Of a stretch of DNA of 64,000 nucleotides, positions 1 through 11,481 are shown one piece after another. The stretch's first letter is position 1, and each line of letters opens with the position of its first letter. The DNA comes from Lepas anatifera (lineage: Eukaryota > Arthropoda > Thecostraca > Lepadidae): positions 62,001-126,000 of the forward strand of contig JAOTON010001531.1 in assembly GCA_034440635.1 (NCBI GenBank). The letters run 5' to 3'. A program made the position numbers and the translations under genes. The notes below the pieces were generated by a model. The model saw only the letters and a list, made by a program, of their open reading frames with translations, ran no database searches and was not told the DNA's origin.

Positions 1-163
1 GGACTTTCATGTAGATTTCTGGATCGTAGAGATTCCACGATATTCCTTGACGGCGGCAGAGAGGAGATGCCCTCTTTGGGATATTCCGGAAATGATCGGC
101 AGGAGTGGGAAATACTGTTTGATCGCCTCAGTTTTGATTCTGGTTGCCATACTAAAAGCGCTG

Positions 164-2419
164 TTATGTTACCATCGCTGGAAGACTGTCCAAGAGAACG
201 TGAGGTGTTATGCGGTTGAATTTCTTTGTAACGGCGAAAACACACGGGTTCATGGCTGAATCTTTTATTTTTTTATACCACGCCCACTGACTTTCGGTTG
301 ACCTGCGTCTGCCCTGTGGGGGCACAGCCTCTGAGAAGTTCTCATCCGTTGATGATTCCCTGACGCAGTCACAAGCACGGACCCTCTCAATAAGTAACGC
401 GGAATGCCAGCGCCTCGTCATCCCCTGGTGTGTTTGGTGTTCGTTGCAAAGGTATTGTTGTCCAGAATCTTCTTTAACTTCCCGAAAGTCAGGCGATTCC
501 TTGTTTTCATTTGGATTGAGTTCCTCTATCGAGACCACCTCCTCATCTTTGGTACTGCTTGAAACTGGAGTGGTGAGATTCTCGCCTCTGTTCATCGTGC
601 CTTTCCGAAATTGCCAGCTTTCATATCGACCGAGTTTTGTTAAAAGAACGCCTAGATCTTCGGCGTCAGTCGAAACTGGAATGGTTAGATGAAAATCACT
701 TTTTGTACATGTCAATTCATCACTCTCCAATTGGAATCGTTCTTTCTTGATCACTTCCTCCACGTCTTTAGTGTAGCTTTCAACATGAAGAGTATTCTTG
801 CCAATGCCCGTGACTCGCAGCGATTGTTCGCTTTCAGATCGAGTGATTTCTCTAGAGGATAGCTCCATGCCCTTATTCAAGCCAGATGGAATGAAGAGAT
901 TCTCACTATTTGCAGCGGCTTCTAGTTCCGAAGCCGACATAGGAAACATCACTGCGTCTCCTTCAACGGTTCCAAAGCCTCCCTCTAAAGCCTCATGTTC
1001 CTTTCCTGCTGGTAGCTTATCCGATACAATGTCTGCCTGGTCAAAATATAAACCCTCATCGTGGACCATAACTTCCGCTTTGACTTCATACTGGTAAGAA
1101 TTGAGCGTTTCAGAGGAAGAACTATCGCTCTTTGTTTCGTTTTCTGATGGGGGCAAACCATGGGAGATACCAATGACATGTGAAGACACAACTGGGATAG
1201 ATACGCCACAAATATGTCCACCGTTTACATCCAAACCTTCCTTGGTCATCTGGCCTGTGGATTTGTGGGAAGATGCATCTACAGTGGGGTTCAGTTGGTT
1301 GGAATCAACTTCTACTGCCCGATCTCGAAACTCTTTCTTAGAGCGCGAATACCTCCAGGGGACCTGAAAATGTGTACAGCAACAAGCATCATGGCAGCTT
1401 CCCTCAACAGAATTGAGACCACACGAACACTGTGAATATCCCAATATACAACCACATAAACTTTTCCGACTAGTCCCGCACTGTCGTTCACAATGTGTTC
1501 GGCGGCCACAAATGCACCAGGTTACACTCGATACCCGAGAGAAACTGTCACGGAGAGTTGCACAGGAGCCGAAACGAGGAAGACCACGCGTGAGCCTTAG
1601 CCACCGTGGCTGGTTAGGACTGCCTTCTCGGTGCTGCCGGCTCGAGGCCCGCTGTACCTTCCTACGAGACTTCACTACCGTTATAAGCACAATGGCGTAG
1701 CACACACCGCACAGCAGCACAAGGAAGGAATCCACACTGAGAAGAGCCGGCAGGAGCTTGTGCACATCCAGAGGAGAGCGACATACCGCGGCGCGCCCTA
1801 GCGAGTCCACAACATCCGACAACGCCTGGCACTGGTACGGATTAATATTCCATAGCGACAGCGACAGCACAACTGCAAATATAAGAGGGATCACTGCAAA
1901 TCTGATTAATGCTCCTCTGGTCTGAGAAAGCTGTACATTTCTTACGACTTGAAGACATCGCAAAACGGCCACCACTGTGTAGCCCACAATGACACAGTAC
2001 TTGTGAATCAGCACGGTGATCGCCTCTAGTTGACACATGACATGGGTGCCCAGCATCTTGTCTAACTGAATTGGTGTGAACGCAACCAGTAAAAGCATGT
2101 TGGACAGCGTCATTCCAGTCAATACCGCGTTTATCGCTGTGTGGAACTTAATATCCCTGATAATGGTAAAAGCCAAAAGGCCGTTAACGGCAAAACCACT
2201 GGTAATAAGCACTATAGCTGCCACCGTATTGGTAACGTGGATGTGCGAGTCAGGCTCTCCAGGTCTGTTGCATACTGCTGGAGGAAGCTGGTGTCCGAGA
2301 CCTCTCGTAGAGTTCGAGTGGACAGCGGTGTCGTCGACGCCGGGAGAGGAAAAGACGCACGACAGAGTAGAGAACACGGATTCCAAGCACACAGCCACTG
2401 TGTCACTGCCGTTGGACAT
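164..2419 (-). CDS. Rhodopsin-like (class A) GPCR, orphan, with very long third cytoplasmic loop
   Basis: Single open frame of 751 codons. I start it at the ATG at 2419, the first ATG after the upstream in-frame stop; the frame runs 24 bases further up without another ATG. The N-terminus has NGS (residue 3) and NST (36) glycosylation sequons. TM1 is about residues 65-87 with the conserved Asn in VNGLL. TM2 is 97-118, with the usual Asp replaced by Asn. TM3 is 129-157, starting at Cys129, and its DRY position reads LRC. TM4 is 170-190 and TM5 222-250. Then comes a hydrophilic, acidic, Ser-rich stretch of about 470 residues with a Cys-rich patch near its start. The tail has NPCVF (about 724-728), like the TM7 NPxxY motif, but no hydrophobic TM6 or TM7 precedes it. 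Either the last helices lie in exons outside this frame (a possible GT donor overlaps the last codons, ATG|GTAACA), or the gene is truncated. Ligand unknown. The degenerate DRY and missing Asp argue against canonical signalling. Confidence 0.75.
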   Translation of the reverse strand: MSNGSDTVAVCLESVFSTLSCVFSSPGVDDTAVHSNSTRGLGHQLPPAVCNRPGEPDSHIHVTNTVAAIVLITSGFAVNGLLAFTIIRDIKFHTAINAVLTGMTLSNMLLLVAFTPIQLDKMLGTHVMCQLEAITVLIHKYCVIVGYTVVAVLRCLQVVRNVQLSQTRGALIRFAVIPLIFAVVLSLSLWNINPYQCQALSDVVDSLGRAAVCRSPLDVHKLLPALLSVDSFLVLLCGVCYAIVLITVVKSRRKVQRASSRQHREGSPNQPRWLRLTRGLPRFGSCATLRDSFSRVSSVTWCICGRRTHCERQCGTSRKSLCGCILGYSQCSCGLNSVEGSCHDACCCTHFQVPWRYSRSKKEFRDRAVEVDSNQLNPTVDASSHKSTGQMTKEGLDVNGGHICGVSIPVVSSHVIGISHGLPPSENETKSDSSSSETLNSYQYEVKAEVMVHDEGLYFDQADIVSDKLPAGKEHEALEGGFGTVEGDAVMFPMSASELEAAANSENLFIPSGLNKGMELSSREITRSESEQSLRVTGIGKNTLHVESYTKDVEEVIKKERFQLESDELTCTKSDFHLTIPVSTDAEDLGVLLTKLGRYESWQFRKGTMNRGENLTTPVSSSTKDEEVVSIEELNPNENKESPDFREVKEDSGQQYLCNEHQTHQGMTRRWHSALLIERVRACDCVRESSTDENFSEAVPPQGRRRSTESQWAWYKKIKDSAMNPCVFAVTKKFNRITPHVLLDSLPAMVT

Positions 2420-2774
2420 CGTTGGAGGGGCCGATGGGGCCAAGTTCTCCTTGTCGTTTTCTCTATTTTTAAGCGGTTTTCGTTGTTGATAATTCTGAAT
2501 TTCTTGTTCCCACTTCGATTATCTGGCTTTTTTCCAAGTCTGAAATAGACAATGAAACAACAGTGAGGGCAATCCCTGAATCCGGTGTCACTCTCACCAT
2601 ACCAAACATTGTTAACCACGCCGTTGCTACGGATTGGAGTCGAGTCATTCAGGGAGGCAGCTCATCTGTCGCTCATTTGACCACTTTCCAGTGAAATCGG
2701 TAAGGGGATTTTATGCACAATTGTGGAATATGTTGGCACGTCACAAACAGGAACATGCTTCAGCTGAATGGCAA
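2420..2774. other. Upstream flank of the GPCR gene
   Basis: No second gene or recognisable core promoter motif is visible. In the receptor frame a stop lies about 100 bases upstream of the ATG with no other ATG between. The promoter of the minus-strand receptor should lie here or within the minisatellite beyond. Confidence 0.4.
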
Positions 2775-3248
2775 CCGGAGACAGCCGGAGACAGCCGGAG
2801 AGAGGAGACAGCCGGAGACAGCTGGAGACAGGAGACATCCAGAGACAGCCGGAGAGAGGAGACAGCCAGAGACAGGAGACAGCTGGAGACAGGAGACATC
2901 CAAAGACAGCCGGAAAGAGGAGACAGCCGGAGACAGGAGACAGCTGGAGACAGGAGGCAGCTGGAGACAGGAGGTATCCGGAGACAGGAGACATCCGGAG
3001 ACCGGAGACAGCCGGAGAAAGCTGGAGACAGGAGACAGCCGGAGACAAGAGACAGCCGGAGACAGGAGACAGCCGGAGACATCCGGAGACAGGAGACAGC
3101 TGGAGACAGGAGACATCCGGAGACATCCGGAGACAGCTGGATACAGGAGACAGCTTGTCAGGAGACACATGCGGAGACATCTGGACACAGGAGACAGCCG
3201 GAAACTGGAGACAGCCGGAGATCAGGAGACATCAGGAGACAGGAGACG
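2775..3248. repeat. GGAGACA-based minisatellite
   Basis: About 470 bp built from GGAGACA heptamers and GGAGACAGCC decamers, often alternating as a 17-bp unit, with variants GGAGACATCC and GGAGACAGCTG. The units contain no stop trinucleotide in either direction, so long frames stay open in many phases on both strands. These are not genes. The array abuts the truncated left end of the long-TIR element and lies about 350 bp upstream of the receptor start. Confidence 0.95.
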
Positions 3249-3371
3249 TAAAAGTACTCTAAATCCCTACAGAACAAGAATGCCTTCCGGATGCGAACCT
3301 TTACTCTGATAACATTCGTTGGAAAACGTCGTTGAGACAGGTGCTTCTCCCTATTCTCCTGCTGTGAAGTC

Positions 3372-5470
3372 TAGGGCTGATAATCCCGGGACATTTTTGC
3401 AATCCCGGGATCCCGGGATTCATCGACCCTCAATCCCGGGATATCCCGGGATCCCGGGATTGGACATTTTTTCAATAAACATGTCGAAAATTAGTGTCTG
3501 CTTTAGGTAACGTTTGTGGCATATTCTTAACAGCATAGTAAATATTTCCCGTTAAGGATAGCTCATAGCATACCATTCTTACCATGCGGAAAGCACATGA
3601 AATTCATATGGACACTAAACAGAATAAAACGTTTTGCTCCCCAAACAATTAAAGACATATGAATGGTATTGACAATATATATTTCTTGGTTATATTTCTA
3701 GTCATGTTACAATAGAGGTATTTACCTATTGTGACCCGGCCTATTGTGTCCTGGTCACACAAGTCACCTGCCACGATAGTAGCACTTGAGGAAGCAAAGG
3801 GCATCAACGGCTTCGTCGCCGAGACTCTACCGTTCTTTAGTGACGGTATTCCCGACAGTTGAAAACACACGTTCCGACTCAACATTCGTAGGGACTATGT
3901 GCTTGAGTCAGCTGTAGGACAGAGCTATCATACCACTTCTTCCAGAGGCAGGCAGGTTTTTCAACTCTTTCCTAATGACCTTGGTCATAAGCGAAGGATT
4001 GGAGAGACTTAGCCTGGATGCACTTGAACTGTGATCTGGCTCTGGAACTCTTATCTTATCTAGAGCCTGTTGGAGCATCGATTGAAGCGACTGTGCTGGC
4101 TGAGGATCATCAACGTCCATCGCTTCTGCATCTACAACTACTTTGGAAGCATGCATCTGTCCCAGGCCATTTTTTAACATGTTAACTGGGGGCAATTGGC
4201 CCCCAGTCGGCCGAAATGCCCCCCCCGTGCCGGGAAATTGGCCCCCCAGTAAAAAGACAAGTCTTGCTTAAAATTTAATAAACAAAAACTCACCTAACAA
4301 AAATGAAACAAAATACCACCCGTTAATAATAAGTTTGTTCTATTGCTCGTCCCAAACCGACAATCCACAAACATCGTCCCAAACCGACAATCAAAAACTA
4401 CCATCAGTAGCCGTCTACTCCATCGTGCAAAAACGTAACAAAGCAAGTATTTGCGGGAAATCCCGGCTAAATAGCCTCAGCATCAATTTAACTAGCCACA
4501 ACGCAGGAAATAGCCTAAAACCAATCAAGCATCGTTTTCTATCCGACCAGAAGCCCTCGCCAGCCAGTACCGTGGCACTGCATGATGCTCTTATTTCAGA
4601 CGTAGTCGGTTGTCAGCGCTCAGAGCTCCGTCGTGGATTAGGCGGGACACAGTGTAGTCAAAGCGCGTCAGACTGGTTACTGGTGTGCCAGTGTGAAGTG
4701 CTTAACCCATTTATTATTATTGTGTTGGTAGCATATGTGAAATTTATAGTGAGATCGTTGCATTACTTTTTCTGTCAAGTTGATAGGGGAGACCGGGGTC
4801 AACTGTAGCGATTCTTACTTTTCTGCTTCAGGAAGGGCAACGCTTTGTGCTAGAAAACTTTTCATCATATTTTCAGCAACCTTGACATTTTGGCTATCTA
4901 GAAGATGTAGCACTATACCAAAATAAAAACATTGATTGGTCTTTGCTTGGCTAGTACATAACTTGGCTAGTACATAACTACATAACTTGGCTTTGAAATA
5001 CTTACTTCAAATGTTGCATTTGACCCCATCCAGGGTCAGTTGTGACACCCCAGGGGTCAATTGTAATATATTAAAGCCATGCGTCTGGTTCTTTTCGATC
5101 GGGACGCATGTCTCGTTAGGGTCGTTCAAAAAAAACTTTTTTTACTTTTCAGACTCGAGCTCGAACAGAGAAACTGACACGGTGTGAACTGTGAAGCGAT
5201 GCCAGGTACAATCTACGTACATGCAGAAGGGAGAGCCTGGATTTTGCTTGTGTTTGAACATTTCAGGTAGGTAAAATATTAAGCATAAAACAACGCTGTA
5301 GCCTGTTGTTGGATTCTATAATGATTTTTATTACTATCAACGACGCTTTCCACGCCATTTTTAGTGTTGGAAAATATCGGGATCCCGGGATTTAGAAATA
5401 TATAATCCCGGGATTCTGGATTAATACAATCCGGGATCCCGGGATCCCGATCCCGGGATTATCAGCCCTA
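3372..5470. mobile_element. Degenerate hAT-like element with CCCGGG-rich ends
   Basis: Ends TAGGGCTGATAATCCCGGGA (left) and its inverted complement (right, finishing CAGCCCTA at 5470). Both subterminal regions consist of repeated ATCCCGGGAT palindromes (about 3384-3460 and 5378-5460). CTGTGAA occurs on both sides (3362-3368 and 5471-5477), with GTC extra on the left, so the duplication is imperfect. The uninterrupted site is seen in the long-TIR arm near 27090. TAGGG ends and an approximately 8-bp TSD are typical of hAT elements. The interior holds a broken transposase C-terminus on the minus strand, and 5117-5160 carries a stray fragment resembling the TTAGGGTCGTTC end of the long-TIR family. 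The remaining 4.3-5.4 kb is non-coding. Confidence 0.75.
3750..4195 (-). pseudogene. hAT transposase C-terminal fragment, frameshifted
   Basis: Two minus-strand frames in sequence resemble the end of hAT transposases. The upstream frame (4195-3908) ends with an IRKELKNLPASGRSG-like stretch. After a frame change, 3885-3760 carries the motif around RNVCFQLSG and GRVSATKPLMPFAS, which aligns with the family's dimerisation region (Arg-x-Phe-Ser, then Arg, then Leu/Phe spacing). No BED zinc finger and no DDE core are visible, so only the last quarter or less remains. It lies inside the hAT ends at 3372 and 5470, in the expected position near one end. Assignment rests on motif resemblance only. Confidence 0.6.
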
Positions 5471-6227
5471 CTGTGAACTATTTAAGAGCTCTGATACCAC
5501 TAGAAGAAGATCCTGTTGCATATATTTACCCTTTGGATGGCGCCCGAAATCTTCCACAAGCTTCACACCGTGGGACTGTTCATCACAGTAAGTTCTGGAA
5601 TACTTGGAAACCGGGTAAGCCATACCAGTCACCAGCTTCTCAATGGAGCCATTTTATGTCAGAATCGTTCGGATTCAGGCGTCGAATATCAGCTGATTTT
5701 CGGGAGTGATAAATTGGCGGAGGCACGGAACCGAGCCATTCACTGAAAACCTTAGACTTTAGCCTTTGAAAACTTTAGCCTCTGTCGGAAACTTTAGCCT
5801 GCCCAACTCAAAGGTGGATGGTTTTAATGTTCAGTCAAGGTGTTGTGTCACTACCTTCCTTCCTCCAGCATGGTGATTCTTATTTACGAGTGAGAATATA
5901 ACTTTCTGGGCACAGACAACAGTTGCGTTTGCACATTGACTTCAGTGCATCTGCACAATACCGGAGTATTTTTATTGGAAGACCAAACAGGGATCTGCTC
6001 TGTTTTCCTTGAGAAGATCATCACGATCTGCACACGCTGGTTTACGTGTGGCTATCTGGTGAGGTTATATCCAACAAATTTCTGTTCAGAGGACCCGGAG
6101 CCCACCAGCGAGCCAGATTTATAGGCCAAGATATTTATGGCATGAAGTACAAGTTACTACTGAGTCAGATTCCGTTCATCATTCCAGAAGATACTAAAAG
6201 ACTGAACATTACAGTTTTTGGCGTTTA

Positions 6228-6412
6228 AGGACACAAACTGCTCAGGTCACATGGCATCGGAGGGGAAAGGTAAATAACTAGGCTTGAGCCAGATTGGGCG
6301 CAAGATCCTGCCTCTGGGTGGGCTCGAACTCACGACGCCCAGCACATACAGAACGTCATCGGCCGAGCCGAGCCCGCGTTTACCGACTGCGCCACTCAGA
6401 CCCGGAAAAAGA
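6228..6412 (-). repeat. tRNA-derived SINE (minus strand)
   Basis: Reverse complement of the SINE at 38155. The A-box-like segment lies near 6380-6402 (reading GAGTGGCGCAGTCGG) and the B box near 6319-6329 (reading GTTCGAGCCC). A 3' domain follows with GACCTGAGCAGTT and TTAAACGCC. It sits in the core of long-TIR copy A, and copy B has it at the matching place, so this SINE predates amplification of that element. Confidence 0.75.
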
Positions 6413-7021
6413 GTTAAGCGGCTTTCCTTGTAAGTGAGTCTAAGTCATGCATTTGGGTTCATCCGCCGCTAGTAGGCCGCTTTAGAGCCTTGTATGAGCC
6501 TCGAAGCTATCCATACAATGCCGTGCAGTGCTTTCATTAACTTGATATAGAAATTGCCCTGGATGTGCTGGAAGTCAATTTACCATCAAATGTGGTATGT
6601 GAGCACAGAAAGTTGTATTCTGCCCCACTGATGAGAGTCACCATCTTGGAGGTAAAGAGACAGTGGCACAACAAGGCTTCAAGGTATTTCAGAACTTACT
6701 GTGGTGAACGATTCCACAGAGCGTGTTGTGAAACTGGTGAAATTTTTTAAAGTTATCCAAAGGGTAAAAATATTAAACAGGATCTTCTAGCAGTATCAGA
6801 GCTCACATGTAAATAGTTAGCAGGAGAATAGGGAGAATCACCTACCTTAACGACGTTCTCCAACGAATGCAACCAGAGTAAAGGTTCGCCTCCGGAAGGC
6901 ATTCGTGTTCTGTAGAAATTTAGAGTACTAGGCTGCTGAACCATGTAATTACAGGTCTCATGTGGAATAGCACGTATTTATGTTACACTGCAAATACATC
7001 TGACAAGTAACTGCCCGCATG

Positions 7022-7936
7022 TTAACGCGCGCACGGGAGGGAGCCTCGGAGGTACCCCACCTGTTTTTCCAGTGGCCGGAGAACCGCTTGTAGCCGAAAA
7101 ACGATACTCGGCCACATTTAACAGAATTTAATTGCGCGTCGATTAGTAAAGGCGTTTTGAAAATCGGTCGAATTTGTTGTTCCTTATAGGCTTTCAAATT
7201 CAGACCTGCATTTTCAGATCGTCGTAACTGCGCGGTCGGACCATTTCACTTGCAATGGAGGCCGAGTGGTGACGTCATAACGTCATATAACCGGGATGAA
7301 ATGTCAAGGTCACCTCACATGAAAGTCAAGGTCAAGTTCAAAGGTCACGGTCATATCTACACTTTCAAGGTCATTGACCCCAGTGCTTCCGGTCAAATGG
7401 GGTTACCCGGTCTGACGTATATTATGCTATGATGTTATAGTTAAGGTACCTCACTGTAAAGATGAAGGTCAAATGTCAAGGTCAAAGGTTATTAGTAAAT
7501 GTAAATCCTCATTACCCGCCAGGCAATGGCTAAAGTGATAGTCATAGTGTACATAAAAGGTAGTATACAATTTTGTGACTTCCTAGTTCAATGACCTTGA
7601 ATGACCTTGACCTGAAAATTGTAGGAATGATTCTTTGTGACCTTCACTCTATGACCCTGTTCAGTCTTTAGCTCATTCCCGTCTTTTGCCGCATAATCAC
7701 GGCATTTCCCAATAACTCCCCAGCATGACCAAGATTTGACCTTTATGACCTCGTTTGATCTTGAAGATATTAACCTATGTCAATAAAGACTGGATATGAT
7801 GTAGATCATTATGAACCCAACCCACCCCTCAACTGGCATTTTTCTACATTTCTTAGTTTCCGAGATCTTGGGGGGACTACCAGGCCCGCCCTCCAGTGCG
7901 CGTTAGTGCTAGACCCCTCTCCAGTGCGAGCGTTAA
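7022..7936. mobile_element. TTAA-flanked element with TCAAGGTCA sites
   Basis: Bounded by TTAA at 7022-7025 and 7933-7936. The ends are imperfect inverted repeats (AACGCGCGCACGGGAG against AACGCTCGCACTGGAG). In long-TIR copy B the same position is empty and reads GCATGCTAACTCCC, which proves the insertion. There is no coding frame. The interior (7305-7620) is dense in AGGTCA half-sites, most of them in the extended form TCAAGGTCA, on both strands. Related to the other TTAA elements in this window. Confidence 0.75.
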
Positions 7937-9819
7937 GGCCCATCTACCGCTCTTATACGCACGTACATACATGCCACGCTGTCTTTACTGGTAGGTTATG
8001 CACCCCTTCATTGCCAATGTAACAAGGGGGAGACTGCAACGCCGGCGGTCACTCTGTCGCCTGAAACATGACATCTTTAAACGTTTTGAGGCGATCTTTC
8101 CCGTTGTCGTAGACGCTTGGAATTAAAGTCGAAATGGAATATATAATGGAGGAAAAGTAGATTCAAGTCTGAAAAGTAATTTTTTGAAGGACCCTAATAG
8201 CCTGCAATGTACGCATTTTATCTATCTGACTTTATCTGTAAATGGGCAATCACCTGTTAATGATGTTCAGACAATATTGTCTTAACATCATTTAAACAAT
8301 AAAGTTGTCGGTAGCAATTAACCCTCGCCCCGGTGGGGGTATTTTAATACCCCCCCCGAGTTTTTCCGGCGGCACGAAAAAACGGCGACACGAAGCTCCG
8401 CCTTATTTAGCACAGCTTATTCTTGACTAGTTCTGCAACTTTCTCCAAAATTGTATGTAATGTTGGGTCATCTCAGGTCAGGTCAACAGTGCAGGTCAAG
8501 CGACCTCACCTTCAAAAAAATGTTTAAGGTGGAATAAGTAAGAAATGGGCCACTATCGAATTGAAACTTATACCACATAATGGTCTCACCAAGTGGTACA
8601 ACAAATATTCCGGGATTTTTCATATTGATGACCTCAGGTTAAGTACGGACCATAATCTCTCCATTGGAAATAAATGGGAAAAACAGAAATTGGGCTGTAT
8701 TTGTGTAGATACAGCTGACAATACCTTCATATTCTCCAAATCGTAGTATCCTGGGTCCCTTTACAGGTTCATGTTGCAATTTTTGCCTGTGATCTCTAAG
8801 AGGTTATCTGGGGCTACTTAAGCAGTTTTCAGACTTAGGTCAATAAGTTTGCATGAAATAATGATAGATGTTTTATTTTTATATCATTGCGTTCAGATTG
8901 CTATTATGAGTTGATTGGTATGCATATTGACAATGGTAAGTTAAAAAGTGACATTGACCTGACCTTATGTCAGGTCATTTTTTACTTAGTGTGGTCATAT
9001 TATACAACATTCGATTTGACAACATTTTCAACTATATATCATTCGATATAATACATCACTCGTGACTAGAGGAAGCGAATGGTGCCTAAAAAATGATTCT
9101 AACTCAACTCTGCCAGACGCTAGAGCCCAAAAGCTCTACTCAAAATGCCACTTTTTTACCTGTCATGACCTCAATATTGACCTGAGCCCAAAATTGACTA
9201 ATATAGTTTCTTTATGAATTGTATGAGCTATTCACCAGCTTTCGCGTCTTTTCCCTATCCCGCACAGGGGCCGAGTTCGAGAGGGGTGTTCAATAGAAGT
9301 GTCCAGATTTCGGTCTTTTCGTAAAATCGTAGAAAACCGTGGTTTTTCCCATTGCTTCAAGCATTTTGAGTTCATTTATGCACAAAAAACCAGGTTTAAA
9401 CAACATTTAGGGGTCGCGAATTCGATTTCAAAATGGGAATTTTGGCCATTTTTGGCCAAAATTGGGACAAAAGTGCATATAACCACACCGTTATGGATAG
9501 TATCAATATAAATGCATGTTTATTTAATAGAATAGCTCAACAGCCTTCGTTTGATACCAGCTTTATGTTAATATCGCTTTTGGTTGACTTTTTATAGGCC
9601 TTCAATCATACAGTTATGACCCGTCTCTGAGCGCCACTGACCAGCGTGGGTTCAATTCCAGCTGCAGGGCTGGAATAGTCAAATAGTCAAATAGGCTGAG
9701 GTTGACTGCTGTTTAGCGAAATTCTACTGGCATTGCACCCATATTTTCGAACGAACTTCACAATTAATTAACTACTTGACTATTTAATTAGCTAATTAAT
9801 TGATTAATTCAGATATCGA

Positions 9820-11404
9820 GATATTCAGATATCAGATATTCAGATATCAGATATTCAGAATTTTATGGTCATTCATCATTATATTCCTCCTCGTTTAGCT
9901 CAGTCTCTTCTAGTTCCTAAAGTGAAGGACAAAGCCAGCCCTCTTGACAATCCCAGCAACTATAGAGCCATAGCTTTATCAGCTAGTTTATCTAAACTGT
10001 ATGAAACTGCCTTGCTCGATCTCCTGCAACAATATCTGGTCACTAATGACGCTCAGTTTGGCTTTAAGAGAGGTCACTCGACCACCCAGGCAGCGTACGT
10101 ATTGAAAGAGACAGTGAATCACTACATTTCACTAGGCAGTCCTGTCTATGCTTGCTTTCTAGACGCAGCCCGAGCTTTTGACAGAGTATGTTTTTCAAAA
10201 CTTTTTGATGATCTCTTAGCTAAAGGTTTACCTACTAGGTACGTTAAAATATTGAAGCAATGGTACTGCTCCCAAAATGTGGCAATCCAGTGGGATAAGG
10301 TACTTTCAGAACCTTTCACAGTTAATAATGGAGTCAGGCAGGGTGGCTGCACCTCTCCTCTCCTCTTCAGTATCTACATTGACAGGTTGCTTGATAAAGT
10401 ACGGTCATCGTGATTAGGATGTCATATCAATGATTGTGCTGTTTAAGTTCTTGCTTATGCTGACGATGTTGTCTTGTTATCTCCAACAAGACATGGCCTA
10501 CAGGAACTAGTCACACTATGTGAAAACTTTGCAGTTGAGATGGATATAAAGTTTAACGTAAAAAAGACGGTCTGCATGATGTTTCACGGCAAGAAGATGC
10601 GACATCTCTTTGTCCAGGTAGCAAGACAACCAGCATTGTGTTAGACGGTGCCCAGCTTAGTTAAGTCGAGGAATTTAAATACCTAGGCAACATTGTAACT
10701 CCGACTCTTTGCGATGCCTCAGACATATCTAGAGCAAAAAGAGCAGTTTACTTTAGCACAAATAGACTGAAAGCTAAGATTGGCTATGCAAATAAAAGGA
10801 CTCTTGCTAAATCGTTTCAAACATACTGCGGGCATCTGTTCGGTAGTGTTTTTTGGAACATTGAAAACTCTAAAATGGCTCTCCGGAAATTTAGTGTTGC
10901 TTATCAATCTTGCATTAAGCGACTACTTGGTAAGCCTCTGCATCATAGCAACTATATTATCTGTGATGAATTTGATATTTTTACCCTCGCACTACAGGAT
11001 GTAAGAAATAAGCTAATGTTTAAGAAAGCTCTTTCCACAAGTAACAACTCCATTTTAGCTACTTTGAGGACTAGCAAAGTCTCTCTTGAAGGTATTTTAG
11101 CCCAAAATTGTTTGTGTATTAGAAGAAAATATGGCCTCTTGCAATTAGATTTGGACAGTAGCTCCTATTCAGACATTAGGCGATGCTTGAGAGGTATGAT
11201 ATCGCACAAAGCTGCAGAAATCAAAGAATGCATTGGCTGATTTAATGTCGATTAGGGCTGCCTCAAACAGTGTTTTAGGCAAGTATTATATATCATATTA
11301 TGATGTGTGTGTATTTAACTAATGACATATGATATGCACGTGTAATGATAAGTGATGCGTATGTGAATGCATGTGTGATATACACCATGGGTGTGAAATA
11401 AACA

Positions 11405-11481
<77 letters not shown>
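9820..11481 (+). mobile_element. 5'-truncated LINE inserted in the foldback left arm
   Basis: Flanked by the 7-bp duplication ATATCGA (9813-9819 and 11482-11488). The corresponding right-arm sequence (near 13600) is uninterrupted. It begins with a short GATATTCAGATATCA tandem, then a reverse-transcriptase region, and ends in a (TTA)n tail. The copy starts within ORF2, so it is truncated at the 5' end. Confidence 0.85.
9865..11240 (+). pseudogene. LINE reverse transcriptase (ORF2) remnant
   Basis: Recognisable reverse-transcriptase motifs appear in order: NPSNYRAIALSASLSKLYE, FGFKRGHSTTQA, FLDAARAFDRV, and NGVRQGGCTSPLLFSIYID (to about 10380). After a stop at 10411 and another at about 10443, the catalytic YADD box is at about 10460, followed by the thumb and C-terminal region to 11240. 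No endonuclease domain is present. The motif style resembles the CR1/L2/Jockey group of LINEs; I cannot assign the clade. Stops and frame changes show that it is dead. Confidence 0.85.

Larger units (their letters stand above)
3254..8196. mobile_element. Long-TIR DNA element, copy A (left end truncated)
   Basis: The arm running inward from GTACTCTAAATCCC at 3254 is repeated inverted at the right side, from about 6560 outward through 6930 and on to the end CGACCCTAA-type sequence near 8196. A second copy (26621-39896) lies in the opposite orientation and shows the complete ends, TAGGGTCGTTCAAA and its complement. In copy A the outer 350 bp or so of the left arm is missing and minisatellite takes its place. 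The core (about 5940-6540) holds a tRNA-derived SINE. Two later insertions interrupt it: a hAT (3372-5470) and a TTAA element (7022-7936). Copy B provides the empty site for both. No transposase frame is visible. The superfamily is inferred to be Mutator-like from the long arms and the 9-bp TSD of copy B. Confidence 0.75.

Noticed and set aside
2420..2443. Receptor start at 2443
   Set aside because: The codon there is TTG; the first ATG in frame is at 2419.
2634..3309. Six overlapping long frames in different phases over the GGAGACA array
   Set aside because: All come from a stop-free tandem repeat; composition is simply the translated unit.
5940..6540. Core of the long-TIR element seemed inverted relative to its arms between copies A and B
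   Set aside because: Because both arms are inverted repeats, copy B is just the whole element in the opposite orientation; the right arm of B matches the left arm of A better than the left arm of B does.
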